From assembly GCA_034432755.1 (NCBI GenBank), contig DAOUBQ010000054.1:32243-96242 (forward strand): a stretch of DNA of 64,000 nt, written 5' to 3'. Origin of the DNA: UBA5195 sp034432755. GTDB taxonomy: Bacteria; Chloroflexota; Anaerolineae; Anaerolineales; Villigracilaceae. Position numbers and translations under genes: made by a program. Shown piece by piece: positions 1 through 8,693 of this stretch (within the stretch, counting starts at the first letter, position 1; each line of letters opens with the position of its first letter). The notes beneath the pieces are model-generated. The model was not told the DNA's origin and did not search any database. It saw only the letters and a program-made list of their open reading frames with translations.

Positions 1-831
1 CTCGAATCCCCACTCGCCGCGCAGCAAGTCTTTGAGCAGCCAGTCGTTGACGTGCGCTGGGATGCCGTTGATTTCGTTGTAAGATGCCATCACCGCGCCG
101 ATTTTTGCCTCGCGCACCACCGCCTCGAAGGGCGCAAAGAGTTCCTCGCGCAGGATGCGTTCGGCGTAATTTGCCGGGGCGCAGTTGGTGCCACCTTCGG
201 GTTGGCCGTGCGCGCAGAAGTGCTTGGCAGTTGCCAATACCTTATCGGGCGCGCCGCTGAAGCGTTCGCCCTGAAAACCGCGCACTGCTGCCACGCCCAG
301 CCGCGCAATGAGATAGGGGTCTTCGCCGTAGGTTTCCTCGGTCCGCCCCCAGCGCGGGTCGCGGGCCACATCCAGCACGGGAGAAAGGACATAGTGCGCC
401 CCGCGCGCGCGCATTTCGCGCGCTACGGCGCTGAAGATGCGCTCGTGCAGGGCCGGGTCCCAGGCCGAGGCCAGCCCAATTGCCTGCGGGAAACTGGTGG
501 CTTCATGCGCCATGTAGCCGTGCAGCCCCTCGCCAAAAATCAGCGCGGGAATGCCCAGGCGGGTTTCCTCGCGGGCGTAGCGTTGAACTTCGTTGACAAA
601 GCGCGCTCCCATCCGCGTGTCGTGGTGGCGATTGAATGAATTGACCATTCCCAGCCCGTGTGGGAAGTTCTGACGCAGGCGTTCGGAGAGATTCTCGCCG
701 GGTGCAAGGTCTAGCCCAAAATCGCTGTGCAGTTGGGCGCATTTTTCGGCCAGCGTCATGCGCGGGAGTAAATCGGCAATGCGCTCTTCGATGGGCAAGT
801 TGGGGTTGTGGTAAGTGAATCGTTGAGACAT
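1..831 (-). CDS. GH3 beta-glycosidase, N-terminal part (cut by window edge)
   Basis: The reading frame is open from an ATG at 831 to base 1, giving 277 residues of a larger protein. The N-terminus reads MSQRFTYHNPNLPIEERIA, followed by the 'LLPRMTLAEKCAQL' segment typical of glycoside hydrolase family 3 beta-glucosidases and beta-xylosidases. The family's KHF(C)AHG motif is near residue 200, and the sequence stops at RGEWGFE. In GH3 this stands just before the SDW loop carrying the nucleophile Asp, so the catalytic residue is outside the window. No signal peptide is visible, so a cytoplasmic exo-glycosidase acting on imported oligosaccharides is inferred. The GH28 gene upstream stops at 833, so this gene is translationally close-coupled to it. 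Specificity (glucose, xylose or arabinose) cannot be told. Confidence 0.9.
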   Translation of the reverse strand, partial: MSQRFTYHNPNLPIEERIADLLPRMTLAEKCAQLHSDFGLDLAPGENLSERLRQNFPHGLGMVNSFNRHHDTRMGARFVNEVQRYAREETRLGIPALIFGEGLHGYMAHEATSFPQAIGLASAWDPALHERIFSAVAREMRARGAHYVLSPVLDVARDPRWGRTEETYGEDPYLIARLGVAAVRGFQGERFSGAPDKVLATAKHFCAHGQPEGGTNCAPANYAERILREELFAPFEAVVREAKIGAVMASYNEINGIPAHVNDWLLKDLLRGEWGFE

Positions 832-832
832 T

Positions 833-2212
833 TCAATCCTCGATGGAAATGGATTCATACTTTAACGGGAAAGCTGCCTGGCCCTGGAAATTTTCCAGTT
901 CCAGACCGTTCACGCCCCGGCTGGAGAGGGCGTGCCGGTATTCTTCGGCAGGGTTCTCGCCCCAGCGCACGGCGCAGTTGCGCAGGGTGACGTTTTGCGC
1001 ATTAATCAGGCAAAAGCCGTCGGTGGGTTGCAGGCGGAAGCCTTGTTCGGGGTCTTGCCACCATTCGGTGGGGCATGGACGCCGGTCGTAGCGCGCGCCG
1101 GGCCATTGGGTGTGGCGCGCCAACTCGAGGCGCACATTCTCAAACAGGATGTCCTGCACCCGGTCAGGAGTCCAGCCTTCGAGATAAACGCCGTTCTCAC
1201 CCCGGCAGAGCAGGTTGATAAAGCGGATGTTGCGCACCCGCCCGATGCCGCGTTCACTATCCCACGGGACGGCGCTGACGCAAATTGGCTCGCCGCTGCC
1301 CCACCAGGCCGGGTGAAAGCGGCGGGTTTCGATGACTATGTTCGAGAAAATCACGTTTTCCACGTCACTGCCTTCGCCCAGGCGCACCGCCACGCCGCGA
1401 TGACTGCTCTTGATGACGCACGAATCGAAGATAATGTCACGCATGGGGGCGCGGCATTCCACGCCCACGCATAACGCAATCGAGGTGGACATGAGCGTGC
1501 AGTTGCTGACCACAATGTTCTCGCAGGTATCGCCCCAGGCCGCCGTTTCCTGGCAGGTTTTCAGCACGATGCAATCATCCCCACTGACGATGTGACAGTT
1601 GCTGATGCGCGCGTTGCGGCAGCGGTCGAGGTCTATGCCGTCGCTGTTGGGCAGTTTCAGGTCGTTTTCGATGCGGATTCCGTCTATCAGAATGTCGTCA
1701 CAGCCCGAAAGGCGCACCGTCCACAGCGCGCCATCGCGGATGGTCAGGTCGCGCAAGGTGACGTTGTGGCAGCCAAACAGGCAGAAGGTGAACGGGCGGC
1801 GCGGCTTCATCTTGTAAATGTAGCCCAGGTCTTCTTGCACAAAGAAACGCCCGCCGCCATCAATCACGCCCAGGCCGGTGAAGGCAATGTTGTGCGCGCC
1901 TTCGGCGGTGATGAACAGAATTTCTCCGGGGTGGGTTTCGTCCACCGCGCCGCCGGTTAGCGCCCCAGCCTGGAGTTGACGGGGATAATCGGCGGGGTTG
2001 GGGCTGGCCTGCAAGACCGCGCCTGCTTCGAGATGCAGTTCAACATTCGACTTCATCACCAGCGAACCGGAGCGGAAGGTTTTGCCCGCCGGGAGCAGCA
2101 CGCGCCCGCCGCCCCCGGCAGAGCAGGCCTCGATGGCGGCTTGTACGGCGGTGGTATCATCTGCGGTTCCGTTGCCAACCGCGCCAAAATCAATTGGATT
2201 GTAAGTGGTCAT
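833..2212 (-). CDS. GH28 polygalacturonase-like enzyme
   Basis: A 459-residue protein with the start of a pectate-lyase-like beta-helix (FGAVGNGTADDTTAVQ near residue 10), as in glycoside hydrolase family 28. GH28 catalytic elements can be placed: NSDG at 189-192, the paired Asp in SGDDC at 212-213 with the usual spacing of about 21 residues, and RLG at 277-279. The usual GHG histidine motif is not there; the aligned stretch reads STSIALCVG. This points to a divergent exo-acting or rhamnogalacturonan-type member rather than a classic endo-polygalacturonase. No signal peptide is visible, so a cytoplasmic role on imported pectic oligomers is inferred. It overlaps the nucleoside hydrolase stop by 4 bases (ATGA), showing one operon. 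Confidence 0.85.
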   Translation of the reverse strand: MTTYNPIDFGAVGNGTADDTTAVQAAIEACSAGGGGRVLLPAGKTFRSGSLVMKSNVELHLEAGAVLQASPNPADYPRQLQAGALTGGAVDETHPGEILFITAEGAHNIAFTGLGVIDGGGRFFVQEDLGYIYKMKPRRPFTFCLFGCHNVTLRDLTIRDGALWTVRLSGCDDILIDGIRIENDLKLPNSDGIDLDRCRNARISNCHIVSGDDCIVLKTCQETAAWGDTCENIVVSNCTLMSTSIALCVGVECRAPMRDIIFDSCVIKSSHRGVAVRLGEGSDVENVIFSNIVIETRRFHPAWWGSGEPICVSAVPWDSERGIGRVRNIRFINLLCRGENGVYLEGWTPDRVQDILFENVRLELARHTQWPGARYDRRPCPTEWWQDPEQGFRLQPTDGFCLINAQNVTLRNCAVRWGENPAEEYRHALSSRGVNGLELENFQGQAAFPLKYESISIED

Positions 2213-3111
2213 AGATTTAGCCTTTCGAGTAAGTGGTCGTAAAATCCGTCCAGGTTGCGCCAGCGCAGGGCGGCCAGCACTTCGTCTCCGGCGGGGTCGG
2301 GCAGGGTCAGTCCGTCATCGGTGATGTGCAGGCGGATTTTTTCCATTTCAAGCAGGTCGAAGCTGTATGCCAGGTAAATGGCGACGGTATCGAACAGGGT
2401 GGAAGATTTCGAATCGGTATAATCCACCGTCATCCATGTCACCAATTTTGACCAGATTTCGTAGTTTTCGATGAGCGCGCGGAGCGCGGGGTTTGGTGAG
2501 CGGTACACGCGCTGGTAGCGTTCGCCGTCCAACATCACCAGGCCGCAGGTATCGAGCGGGGTGATGATTTTCTCCAGCCAGGGCGCGGCGAACACCTTGC
2601 GCAGGGCTTGCACATCGTAGCGCACGTTGGTTTCTGGCACGGCGCCGGGCTGTCCACCGTAACCCAGGTGAATACTGCCGTGCATCCCGACAAAACAGCA
2701 CTTTGAGGTCAGTTCAGGATTTTGTTCGATGGCACGGGCAATGTTCGTGGCAACCCCAATTGAGATAACGGTCACCGGCTGCGGCGAGGCGGCAATCACC
2801 TCCAGCATGGCCTGCACCCCATCCGAGTAAATCGTTCCGGGGTAAGAATCAACGTCAAATCCATCCAGCCAGGGCTGTTGGAAATTGAGTGAGCCTTGTG
2901 GGTTGCCGAGGCCGATTCCGATGGGGATGTCTGTCCGCCCGGCGGTTTGCAGGAATTTGGCCGTCAGGTGGGCGCGGTAGGTGGTGTCGCCGCTGACGGT
3001 GGTAATCAGGCGCGGGTCGAGTTCCGGGCAGTTCAAGAGCATGGCGAGCGCCCAGGTGTCGTCAATATCGGTGCCGATGTCGGTATCCAAAATCACGGGA
3101 ATTTTATTCAT
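2209..3111 (-). CDS. Inosine/uridine-preferring nucleoside hydrolase family protein
   Basis: A 300-residue protein that opens with DTDIGTDIDDTWAL at residues 9-22, the Asp cluster that binds calcium and the ribose in nucleoside hydrolases. The conserved middle (VISIGVATNIARAI) and a late DTVAIY segment also fit. Members split the N-glycosidic bond of ribonucleosides, but several homologues lie in carbohydrate loci with unknown glycoside substrates. It overlaps both neighbours by 4 bases, so it is translated together with the GH38-like and GH28 genes. A ribokinase and a deoxyribose-phosphate aldolase occur later in the same locus, which would fit ribose use. The true substrate is not known from sequence. 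Confidence 0.88.
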   Translation of the reverse strand: MNKIPVILDTDIGTDIDDTWALAMLLNCPELDPRLITTVSGDTTYRAHLTAKFLQTAGRTDIPIGIGLGNPQGSLNFQQPWLDGFDVDSYPGTIYSDGVQAMLEVIAASPQPVTVISIGVATNIARAIEQNPELTSKCCFVGMHGSIHLGYGGQPGAVPETNVRYDVQALRKVFAAPWLEKIITPLDTCGLVMLDGERYQRVYRSPNPALRALIENYEIWSKLVTWMTVDYTDSKSSTLFDTVAIYLAYSFDLLEMEKIRLHITDDGLTLPDPAGDEVLAALRWRNLDGFYDHLLERLNL

Positions 3112-5756
3112 TGGGCTTCTGCCAAAGTTGTTTCAAGATGAATAGTTTGCAGGCGGCGGGGTGGAATAGACAGGCGCAGTGACCCATCTGAGACGGTCAG
3201 TTCGTCAATCGGCTGCTCGAACAAGTCGCACGCCCAGGCACGCATGATATGGGCAATGCCCGACTCAATCACTGCCGCCTGTTCGCTGTCGGTGATATTG
3301 AGCAGGCGCAGGGATACTCTACCTGATTCGAGCGCGCGCACCTGAATAGCCTGAATTTCGCCTTTGGGCAGGCGTATGAATTGTCCCTGTGCGGGAAGGT
3401 TTTTATCGTCGGAAGTTTCGCCCAAATGCTGGCAGGCTGGCTCCGCAAAGGCTGTTTCTTGCCCAAAGCGGTAGGCGCGAACTTCATCAAATGCGCCCTG
3501 ATAAGGCTGAATGCGATAGCGGGCAACAACGGTGCCGGGTTGATGATAGGGGAAATTGCATTCCCAATAGTTATTGGTCACCCAACCCAAGAAGGTGGCA
3601 CGCGGTAATTCAAACCGGCCCTGGTTGTGGGCAAAGTGGAAATCGCCCAACTGGCAAAGCGGGTTGATGGGCGTCGCAATCGTAATACCACGCTGGTTGT
3701 CACAGAAATCAACCCATTTTTGGGTCGTGAAATAATCACGATTAACGCCAGGCAGTTGATCCTCTTCCGGGCGCACAGCCAGCCCGCCAACATCGAATCG
3801 GGCGGTTGCGTTGGGTAGGTTGAACGGGAAAACCAGATAGGTGGCTTCGGGATGAGTCTCCAGTCCCATCTGCCACTGGGCTTCACACTCGATAAAATCT
3901 CCCTCGGCGGGCAGGAACAGGCGGATTGTGATATTCTCAACAGCCGGATGGCGAAAGGACTGCTCGACGCTCCAGCCTAGCGGGGTGCGATAGACCTTGT
4001 GCGAGAGCAATCGCTCTGGCGTGGTGCGCAAGGCGTGCCAATCGGGCTTCCAAGCGCGGACGGTTTCGAGCGATGTACGCCAGTCCATTTCATTGAGCAG
4101 ATGGCGCGGAAAAGGGTGAGCGCGGTCGGCAACTTGCTCATGCACGAACATGAAAAATGGATATGGAGAGCAGCGATCCACCCATTCGTGTTGAAGGCGC
4201 TTATCATAAAGCGATGTCACGCCGCCAGTTTCGCGGTTGAAAACTACCCGAAAACGGGCGTTTTCGATTTGCGCGGCTTCGCTGACTTTGGTTGCTTCGC
4301 GGGTTTTGAGAATTTTTGCACGCGGCACGACCACATAGCCAAATCCTGGCACCGCAACAGGCGGCAGGCTGAAATGCTCATCCGATTGGTGCGCGCCTAT
4401 GTTGGTTGGGTTGCTAAAGTGTCCCTGGTAATGCCGCCCGGCCAGGTCATCCTGCGACTCGCCGCGCGGATTGAGCGTCAGGTACGAAACCGAGCCGCTG
4501 ATGGTTCTCTGCCAGGGAAGCGGGTTGAACACCAGCAGGTCGTCGGAAGAACCGCTTGCAACGTGCCGGGCAATTTCTGCCAGGGCATCGCGGTGCAGTA
4601 AGTGGCTGTAACTATGGGCGTGATAGGCCAGGTGGGTTTTATGATTGGTCTGACTGACGGCGTCATCGCGCCAGGTGGCTCCAGCGCCGTCTGCGCTCCA
4701 GGTATGTTCGCCCCACAGGTTCAGCGCCTGCCAGGCGGACTGGCGGAAAAGCGAAAACGAACGCTGCGCCCAGCCAGTCTGCATCCCTGGCAGGCTGTTC
4801 AGGGCGGCAAACATCGTATCGGCGCTGACCAGCCTGGCGCGGGCGGCACGTTCAATCGCCACTTCACGAGCGGTGCTAATACAGCCAAAATTCCAGTAAT
4901 CTGTCCAATCGCCGTGCCAGACCGCAATTTGCTCACGAAACGGCTGTATCGCCTGCCACCACTGACGCGGGGTTGCCAGCACAATGTGCGGAGAACGTCC
5001 GGACGCGTTCCAGCGCCGTACAAACTCGCCAAACTTCGGGTAAAACCCGGCGTTATCACCATACCGATGAATGCCCTGCAACATAAACACCGGCAATTGG
5101 TAGCCCGTCTGCTTTAGGAAAGCCTCGACTTGCGGCCACCAGTGCAGGAAATTTTCATCGTCATCTTCCGCCAGACCTAATTCGCCAGCCTTGCCATACT
5201 GCCAGCCATTGAAAGCCAGCAAATCACGCCCGCTGGGTGCCTGCCAGCGGAAAATGGCCGGGCGCGGCTCCGGTGGCCCACCAAAGTGGTGGTTAATCGC
5301 CATTGAAAAACCATCTATCCCAGCATCTAGCAACAGGTCTGCCAGCGGCCAGTTATGACCATTGACGTCACAATTCATCGCCGAGCGAATCTCAAATCCA
5401 TACTCGCGTCGCAAACGGTGAACCAGTTGCAGGGCTTCGATATGCTGAACGGTATCATACAGCGGTGTCAGGTTCAGAAACATGGCGGTCACTTCCACCA
5501 GCCCGGCGCGTTCCGCCGAAATCAGCCGGTCAATGTCACGCGCAGCGGCATGTTCCAGCCAATATTCAAGCACCCCGGCAGTTTCAATCGTCCAGCGCGA
5601 GGCACGCTCCACGCCAAACCGCTCTGCCTCGCGCTCCACCTGCTCTAATGCCTGCGTAATGAAGCGCGCCTGCAATTCCCAAATGATGGGTTGGTCGCCA
5701 GTAAAGCCAATATCGGTATGGCTGTGATGAATAAGATAAACGGTTTCGATGTTCAT
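3108..5756 (-). CDS. GH38-like alpha-mannosidase family protein (DUF5054 type)
   Basis: An 882-residue cytoplasmic protein. Residues 10-18 read HHSHTDIGF, matching the zinc-binding His-x-Asp at the start of glycoside hydrolase family 38. MNCDVNGHNW at 127-136 supplies the likely nucleophile Asp 130. The long C-terminal half has the beta-sandwich composition of GH38 enzymes, and the length is normal for the family. The HSHTDIGFT start and the domain layout resemble proteins annotated DUF5054, whose substrates are mostly unknown. It overlaps the GH140 stop and the nucleoside hydrolase start by 4 bases each. Release of alpha-linked mannose or another sugar from imported glycans is a reasonable guess. 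Confidence 0.8.
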   Translation of the reverse strand: MNIETVYLIHHSHTDIGFTGDQPIIWELQARFITQALEQVEREAERFGVERASRWTIETAGVLEYWLEHAAARDIDRLISAERAGLVEVTAMFLNLTPLYDTVQHIEALQLVHRLRREYGFEIRSAMNCDVNGHNWPLADLLLDAGIDGFSMAINHHFGGPPEPRPAIFRWQAPSGRDLLAFNGWQYGKAGELGLAEDDDENFLHWWPQVEAFLKQTGYQLPVFMLQGIHRYGDNAGFYPKFGEFVRRWNASGRSPHIVLATPRQWWQAIQPFREQIAVWHGDWTDYWNFGCISTAREVAIERAARARLVSADTMFAALNSLPGMQTGWAQRSFSLFRQSAWQALNLWGEHTWSADGAGATWRDDAVSQTNHKTHLAYHAHSYSHLLHRDALAEIARHVASGSSDDLLVFNPLPWQRTISGSVSYLTLNPRGESQDDLAGRHYQGHFSNPTNIGAHQSDEHFSLPPVAVPGFGYVVVPRAKILKTREATKVSEAAQIENARFRVVFNRETGGVTSLYDKRLQHEWVDRCSPYPFFMFVHEQVADRAHPFPRHLLNEMDWRTSLETVRAWKPDWHALRTTPERLLSHKVYRTPLGWSVEQSFRHPAVENITIRLFLPAEGDFIECEAQWQMGLETHPEATYLVFPFNLPNATARFDVGGLAVRPEEDQLPGVNRDYFTTQKWVDFCDNQRGITIATPINPLCQLGDFHFAHNQGRFELPRATFLGWVTNNYWECNFPYHQPGTVVARYRIQPYQGAFDEVRAYRFGQETAFAEPACQHLGETSDDKNLPAQGQFIRLPKGEIQAIQVRALESGRVSLRLLNITDSEQAAVIESGIAHIMRAWACDLFEQPIDELTVSDGSLRLSIPPRRLQTIHLETTLAEAQ

Positions 5757-7126
5757 TTAATATCCAGCACGAGCACCCAATCGGGCCCGCCGAGCGGGGA
5801 GGTAAAGGTCACAAGTTCTTGGGGATGTTCACCCTCGAAGTGGAACCTGCCCTCGCGCGGGTCGAACCATTGGGCTTTGACCCGCCCGGCGAGCAGACGC
5901 AAATCTACCTTCAGGCTTTGTCCCGCTAACGGAAAATAAACCAACCCGTAACGGCCTTCGCTGTCGCGCGTGGCAACGGGGTGCGCGGCGCGCAGGGGAT
6001 TGATGCGGTCATCTTCTTTGGCAAGGTCGGCGGGCGGCGGCGGGGGTGTGACCTCCGGCAGCAGGTCAGGGGCCGGGATGCGAGTGAGATACGGGCGCGA
6101 GAGCAAGAGATTCTTCAAGTGAACCATCTGGCGCGCGCCGGGGCCATGAATGGCTTCGTCCCAATAGGGCGAGGCAAAGGTGGTGGGAGCGTAACGCGGG
6201 GCGTACATCTGCCAGATGGAATGACTGCCATAGGTATGCCCACAAGCCCCCGCAAAGACGGCGCGGTAGGCCTGCTTGCGCACATCGTAATCGGTGTAGC
6301 GGCCATATTCCGGCTTCCAGGGGCGCAGGTAGGGGTCAATCGGGTGATGTTCGTAGTTGGGTTCGCCGTCCAGGGTCGGCTTGATAGGTTGGAGTTCGTA
6401 ATCAGCCCGAATCATGTCCCAGTTGGGGGTATCCACCAGGCAGTGACCAGATTGCAGCATGTTCATATCGAGCCATTCGGCCTGGTGCAGCCAGGCGGAG
6501 GAGCTGGCCCCGCCGCGCGGGTGGTAGGTCATGAAGGGTTTGCCCTGCCCCCCAGCCCCTCTCCCAGCAGGAGAGAGGGAGACGCCTTCGGTGATTCCCT
6601 GCGCCATGGCCGCCCACAGGTCTTCGTAACCCTCAGCGGGGCGGTCGCCGCCTAAAATCCACAAGATGTTGGTATCGTTCCGATAGCGTTCTCCCAGGAA
6701 GCGGCCATAGAGGCGCGCGTTTTCGAGGTTGAACACCACCGGGCCGGCGCCCCACAAGTCGCCACAGACCTTGTCGCCCCAGGTGGGCAGGAGACCGATG
6801 TACAGCCCTTTTTCGGCAGCCAGGCGGATGATGGCGTCCACATGGCGGAAGTAGAACTCGTTGGGGCGGGTTGGGTCGTCGCCGCACAGGGGAATGTGTC
6901 CATTGGCGTTGGGGGTGTGCAGTCCATCGTGTTCGGCCAAAATGACCGCCTGGATGACGTTGAAGCCCTGCTGGCGGCGTACTTCGAGATAATGTTCGGC
7001 TTCGGGCAGGCTCAGGCGGTGGAAGAGTTCCCAGGCGGTATCGCCCAGCCAGAAAAACGGTTCGCCCGTCTCGTTGACGAGGAAGCGGCGGTTTTCAGAG
7101 ACGCGGATGCGGGGGAGGGGGGACAT
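5753..7126 (-). CDS. DUF4038/GH140-like glycoside hydrolase with in-frame repeat insertion
   Basis: A 457-residue protein with the DUF4038 opening (RRFLVNETGEPFFWLGDTAW at residues 13-32), a TIM-barrel core and a C-terminal beta domain. This layout is found in GH140, the apiosidases of rhamnogalacturonan II, and in related uncharacterised enzymes. Residues about 181-196 (GVSLSPAGRGAGGQGK) interrupt the conserved fold. They are encoded by a GC-rich palindromic repeat (6551-6590) of the kind also found in the GH9-like gene. It is the first gene of the 7.1 to 0 kb operon; AAAGGA precedes the ATG. No signal peptide is visible, so cytoplasmic. Apiosidase activity is only an inference. Confidence 0.8.
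   Translation of the reverse strand: MSPLPRIRVSENRRFLVNETGEPFFWLGDTAWELFHRLSLPEAEHYLEVRRQQGFNVIQAVILAEHDGLHTPNANGHIPLCGDDPTRPNEFYFRHVDAIIRLAAEKGLYIGLLPTWGDKVCGDLWGAGPVVFNLENARLYGRFLGERYRNDTNILWILGGDRPAEGYEDLWAAMAQGITEGVSLSPAGRGAGGQGKPFMTYHPRGGASSSAWLHQAEWLDMNMLQSGHCLVDTPNWDMIRADYELQPIKPTLDGEPNYEHHPIDPYLRPWKPEYGRYTDYDVRKQAYRAVFAGACGHTYGSHSIWQMYAPRYAPTTFASPYWDEAIHGPGARQMVHLKNLLLSRPYLTRIPAPDLLPEVTPPPPPADLAKEDDRINPLRAAHPVATRDSEGRYGLVYFPLAGQSLKVDLRLLAGRVKAQWFDPREGRFHFEGEHPQELVTFTSPLGGPDWVLVLDIK
6551..6590. repeat. GC-rich palindromic element inside the GH140-like gene
   Basis: The stretch CCCCTCTCCC, a short loop and GGAGAGAGGG forms a hairpin inside the coding region. It keeps the frame open and adds about 16 Gly/Pro/Ser-rich residues. 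Related copies lie at 8651-8679, 13912-13936, 13987-14009 and 44181-44220. Confidence 0.7.
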
Positions 7127-7432
7127 GGGATGAGTTCCTTTCGGTTTTTTGAGAGCGTTTTTTTGTCATGACCGACCTGTTCTCAAAACACAAGCGGTTT
7201 GACAGGATGAAAGAATGTAAGGATAGCGGCTTGCTTTGGAAGGTCAATTTCATCCTTTTATCCTTCCATTCTGTTTGGTATTGTAAGGGGTAAACAATGA
7301 CGTTTTTTTAGGACACGGAGTGAACGGAGTTTCACGGATTTTTTTGAGCAGATTTAAACCTGGTGGGAGAAACGCGCGGCTACATCGTTAATCTTGAGTT
7401 CGAGATGGTAAGTCTTCAGCTTACTGTGCAAA
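7127..7432. other. Intergenic region upstream of the GH140-led operon
   Basis: 306 bases without a convincing gene. On the minus strand it carries the ribosome-binding site of the GH140 gene and a possible -10 (TACAAT, plus strand 7280-7285) without a clear -35 box. At 7313-7343 there is a degenerate repeat of the words CACGGAGTGAACGGAG and TTTCACGGA. Two loosely complementary AT-rich stretches (7201-7224 and 7248-7272) could pair. No operator match to the TGAACGTTCA sites near deoC was found. Confidence 0.5.
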
Positions 7433-8629
7433 TCAGAGATTTGCGCTGCGTTCCAGAATCTCAAAACAGGCGCGGGCGTGATGGTAAGGGCAATCCCAAA
7501 AACCGGCTTTCATGTGATTGGGGTTGGGGTTTCCGGCACGGTCGGTTTCTTTGAACCAGTCGCCATAAACCCGGTCTATCATGTGATTTTCGATAAATTT
7601 CCAGGCTTCGTCCACCGCGGCGGCAAATTTGGGGTTGCCGGTGAGTTCACAGGCATTTGCAAACCCAACCATCGCTTCAGCCTGGGGCCACCAGTGTTTT
7701 TCCTCGACGAGAATTTGCCCGGATAGCCCTTCGTAGAACAGACTGCCGTCTGTATCGCGCCCTTCGCGGTAAACCGATTCCGCCAGCCCCAGCACCGCCG
7801 GGCGAATGCGCTCATGCAGGGAGGGGTCGGGGTGCATTTGGGCGGCTTCCCACATCAGCCAACTGGCTTCGATATCGTGACCGTATGAGTCGCGGGCTTC
7901 GAGCGCGTTCCAGGCGTTGTCGAAGAACAGGCGCAGGTGTCCGGTTTGGGGGTCGTATACTTTTTCGAGATAGGTTTCGAGCAGGGCGCGGTGCTGCCTC
8001 CGCAGGCGCGGGTCATCCCAAATCCTTAAAAGGTTGGTGTAGGCTTCGAGGATGTGCAGCATGGTGTTCATGGATTTGCTGCAATTGATTTCTTTGTCGC
8101 TCAGGCGCATGTCTGCCAGCGCGCCCCATACGCGGCTGCTGCCTTCGGTGTAGCCGCCGTAGCGCGGGTCGAAGGCGTGAGTTTCCAGCAGGTCGAAAAG
8201 TTGCTCAGCAAGGGTTTTGGCCTGTTCGCTTTGCGTAGCGCGGACATATTCGCTCAGCCCGTAGATGGCAAATGCCTGGGCGTAGTGATGCTTGCGCGGG
8301 TCAAGCGGCGTTCCGTCCGGCTTAAGGCTCCAGTACACGCCGCCGAAGTCTGCGTCCCAGAAGAAGCCGGTCAGGGTCTGATAGGCGTAATCGGCCATCT
8401 GGCGGTATTCTGGCGCGCCGAAGACGCGGCAGGCGGTCGAAAACGTCCACAGGATGCGAGCGCATAGGATGGCGGAGCGCGGCGCAGCGGGGAAAACTTG
8501 CAGCGTGTTTGAAATCGCGCCATGAAAGCCGCCGTGTTCATGGTCGGGGACGTATTTCATCCAGAAGGGCAAGATGTTCTCGGTTAGTTCGGCGCGCAGG
8601 CGGGGGGAAAGGTCAGAACGGTAGGTCAT
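7433..8629 (-). CDS. AGE-family sugar 2-epimerase (cellobiose/mannobiose epimerase type)
   Basis: A 398-residue protein of the N-acylglucosamine 2-epimerase superfamily, an (alpha/alpha)6 barrel rich in Trp and His. Recognisable parts are WMKYVPDHEHGGFHGAI near residues 23-39, the RILWTFSTA segment, SYGHDIEASWLMWEAA, EKHWWPQAEAM near residue 310 and KAGFWDCPYHHARA at the end. The length suits cellobiose 2-epimerases, which turn the reducing-end glucose or mannose of a beta-1,4-disaccharide into its epimer. A GH130 phosphorylase encoded in the same locus makes the known mannobiose to mannosylglucose to mannose-1-phosphate plus glucose pathway likely. Epimerase action on free monosaccharides cannot be excluded. 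No signal peptide. Confidence 0.87.
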   Translation of the reverse strand: MTYRSDLSPRLRAELTENILPFWMKYVPDHEHGGFHGAISNTLQVFPAAPRSAILCARILWTFSTACRVFGAPEYRQMADYAYQTLTGFFWDADFGGVYWSLKPDGTPLDPRKHHYAQAFAIYGLSEYVRATQSEQAKTLAEQLFDLLETHAFDPRYGGYTEGSSRVWGALADMRLSDKEINCSKSMNTMLHILEAYTNLLRIWDDPRLRRQHRALLETYLEKVYDPQTGHLRLFFDNAWNALEARDSYGHDIEASWLMWEAAQMHPDPSLHERIRPAVLGLAESVYREGRDTDGSLFYEGLSGQILVEEKHWWPQAEAMVGFANACELTGNPKFAAAVDEAWKFIENHMIDRVYGDWFKETDRAGNPNPNHMKAGFWDCPYHHARACFEILERSANL

Positions 8630-8650
8630 AGCGGGTGGTTTCTCTTATCC

Positions 8651-8679
8651 TTGCCCCTCTCCCATGGGGAGAAGGGCAA
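8651..8679. repeat. GC-rich palindromic element, intergenic copy
   Basis: TTGCCC-CTCTCCC-ATG-GGGAGA-AGGGCAA is a near-perfect hairpin in the 64-base gap between the epimerase and GH5 genes. It has the same core as the copies that interrupt the GH140-like and GH9-like coding regions. Confidence 0.7.
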
Positions 8680-8693
8680 GAGAGAGCAAGGAA

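Noticed and set aside
6551..6590. Terminator inside the GH140-like gene
   Set aside because: The hairpin has no T-run, lies inside an open coding frame and belongs to a repeat family with another in-frame case.
7127..7432. Small RNA or riboswitch in the longest gap
   Set aside because: Only weak pairing and degenerate repeat words; no known riboswitch core was recognised.
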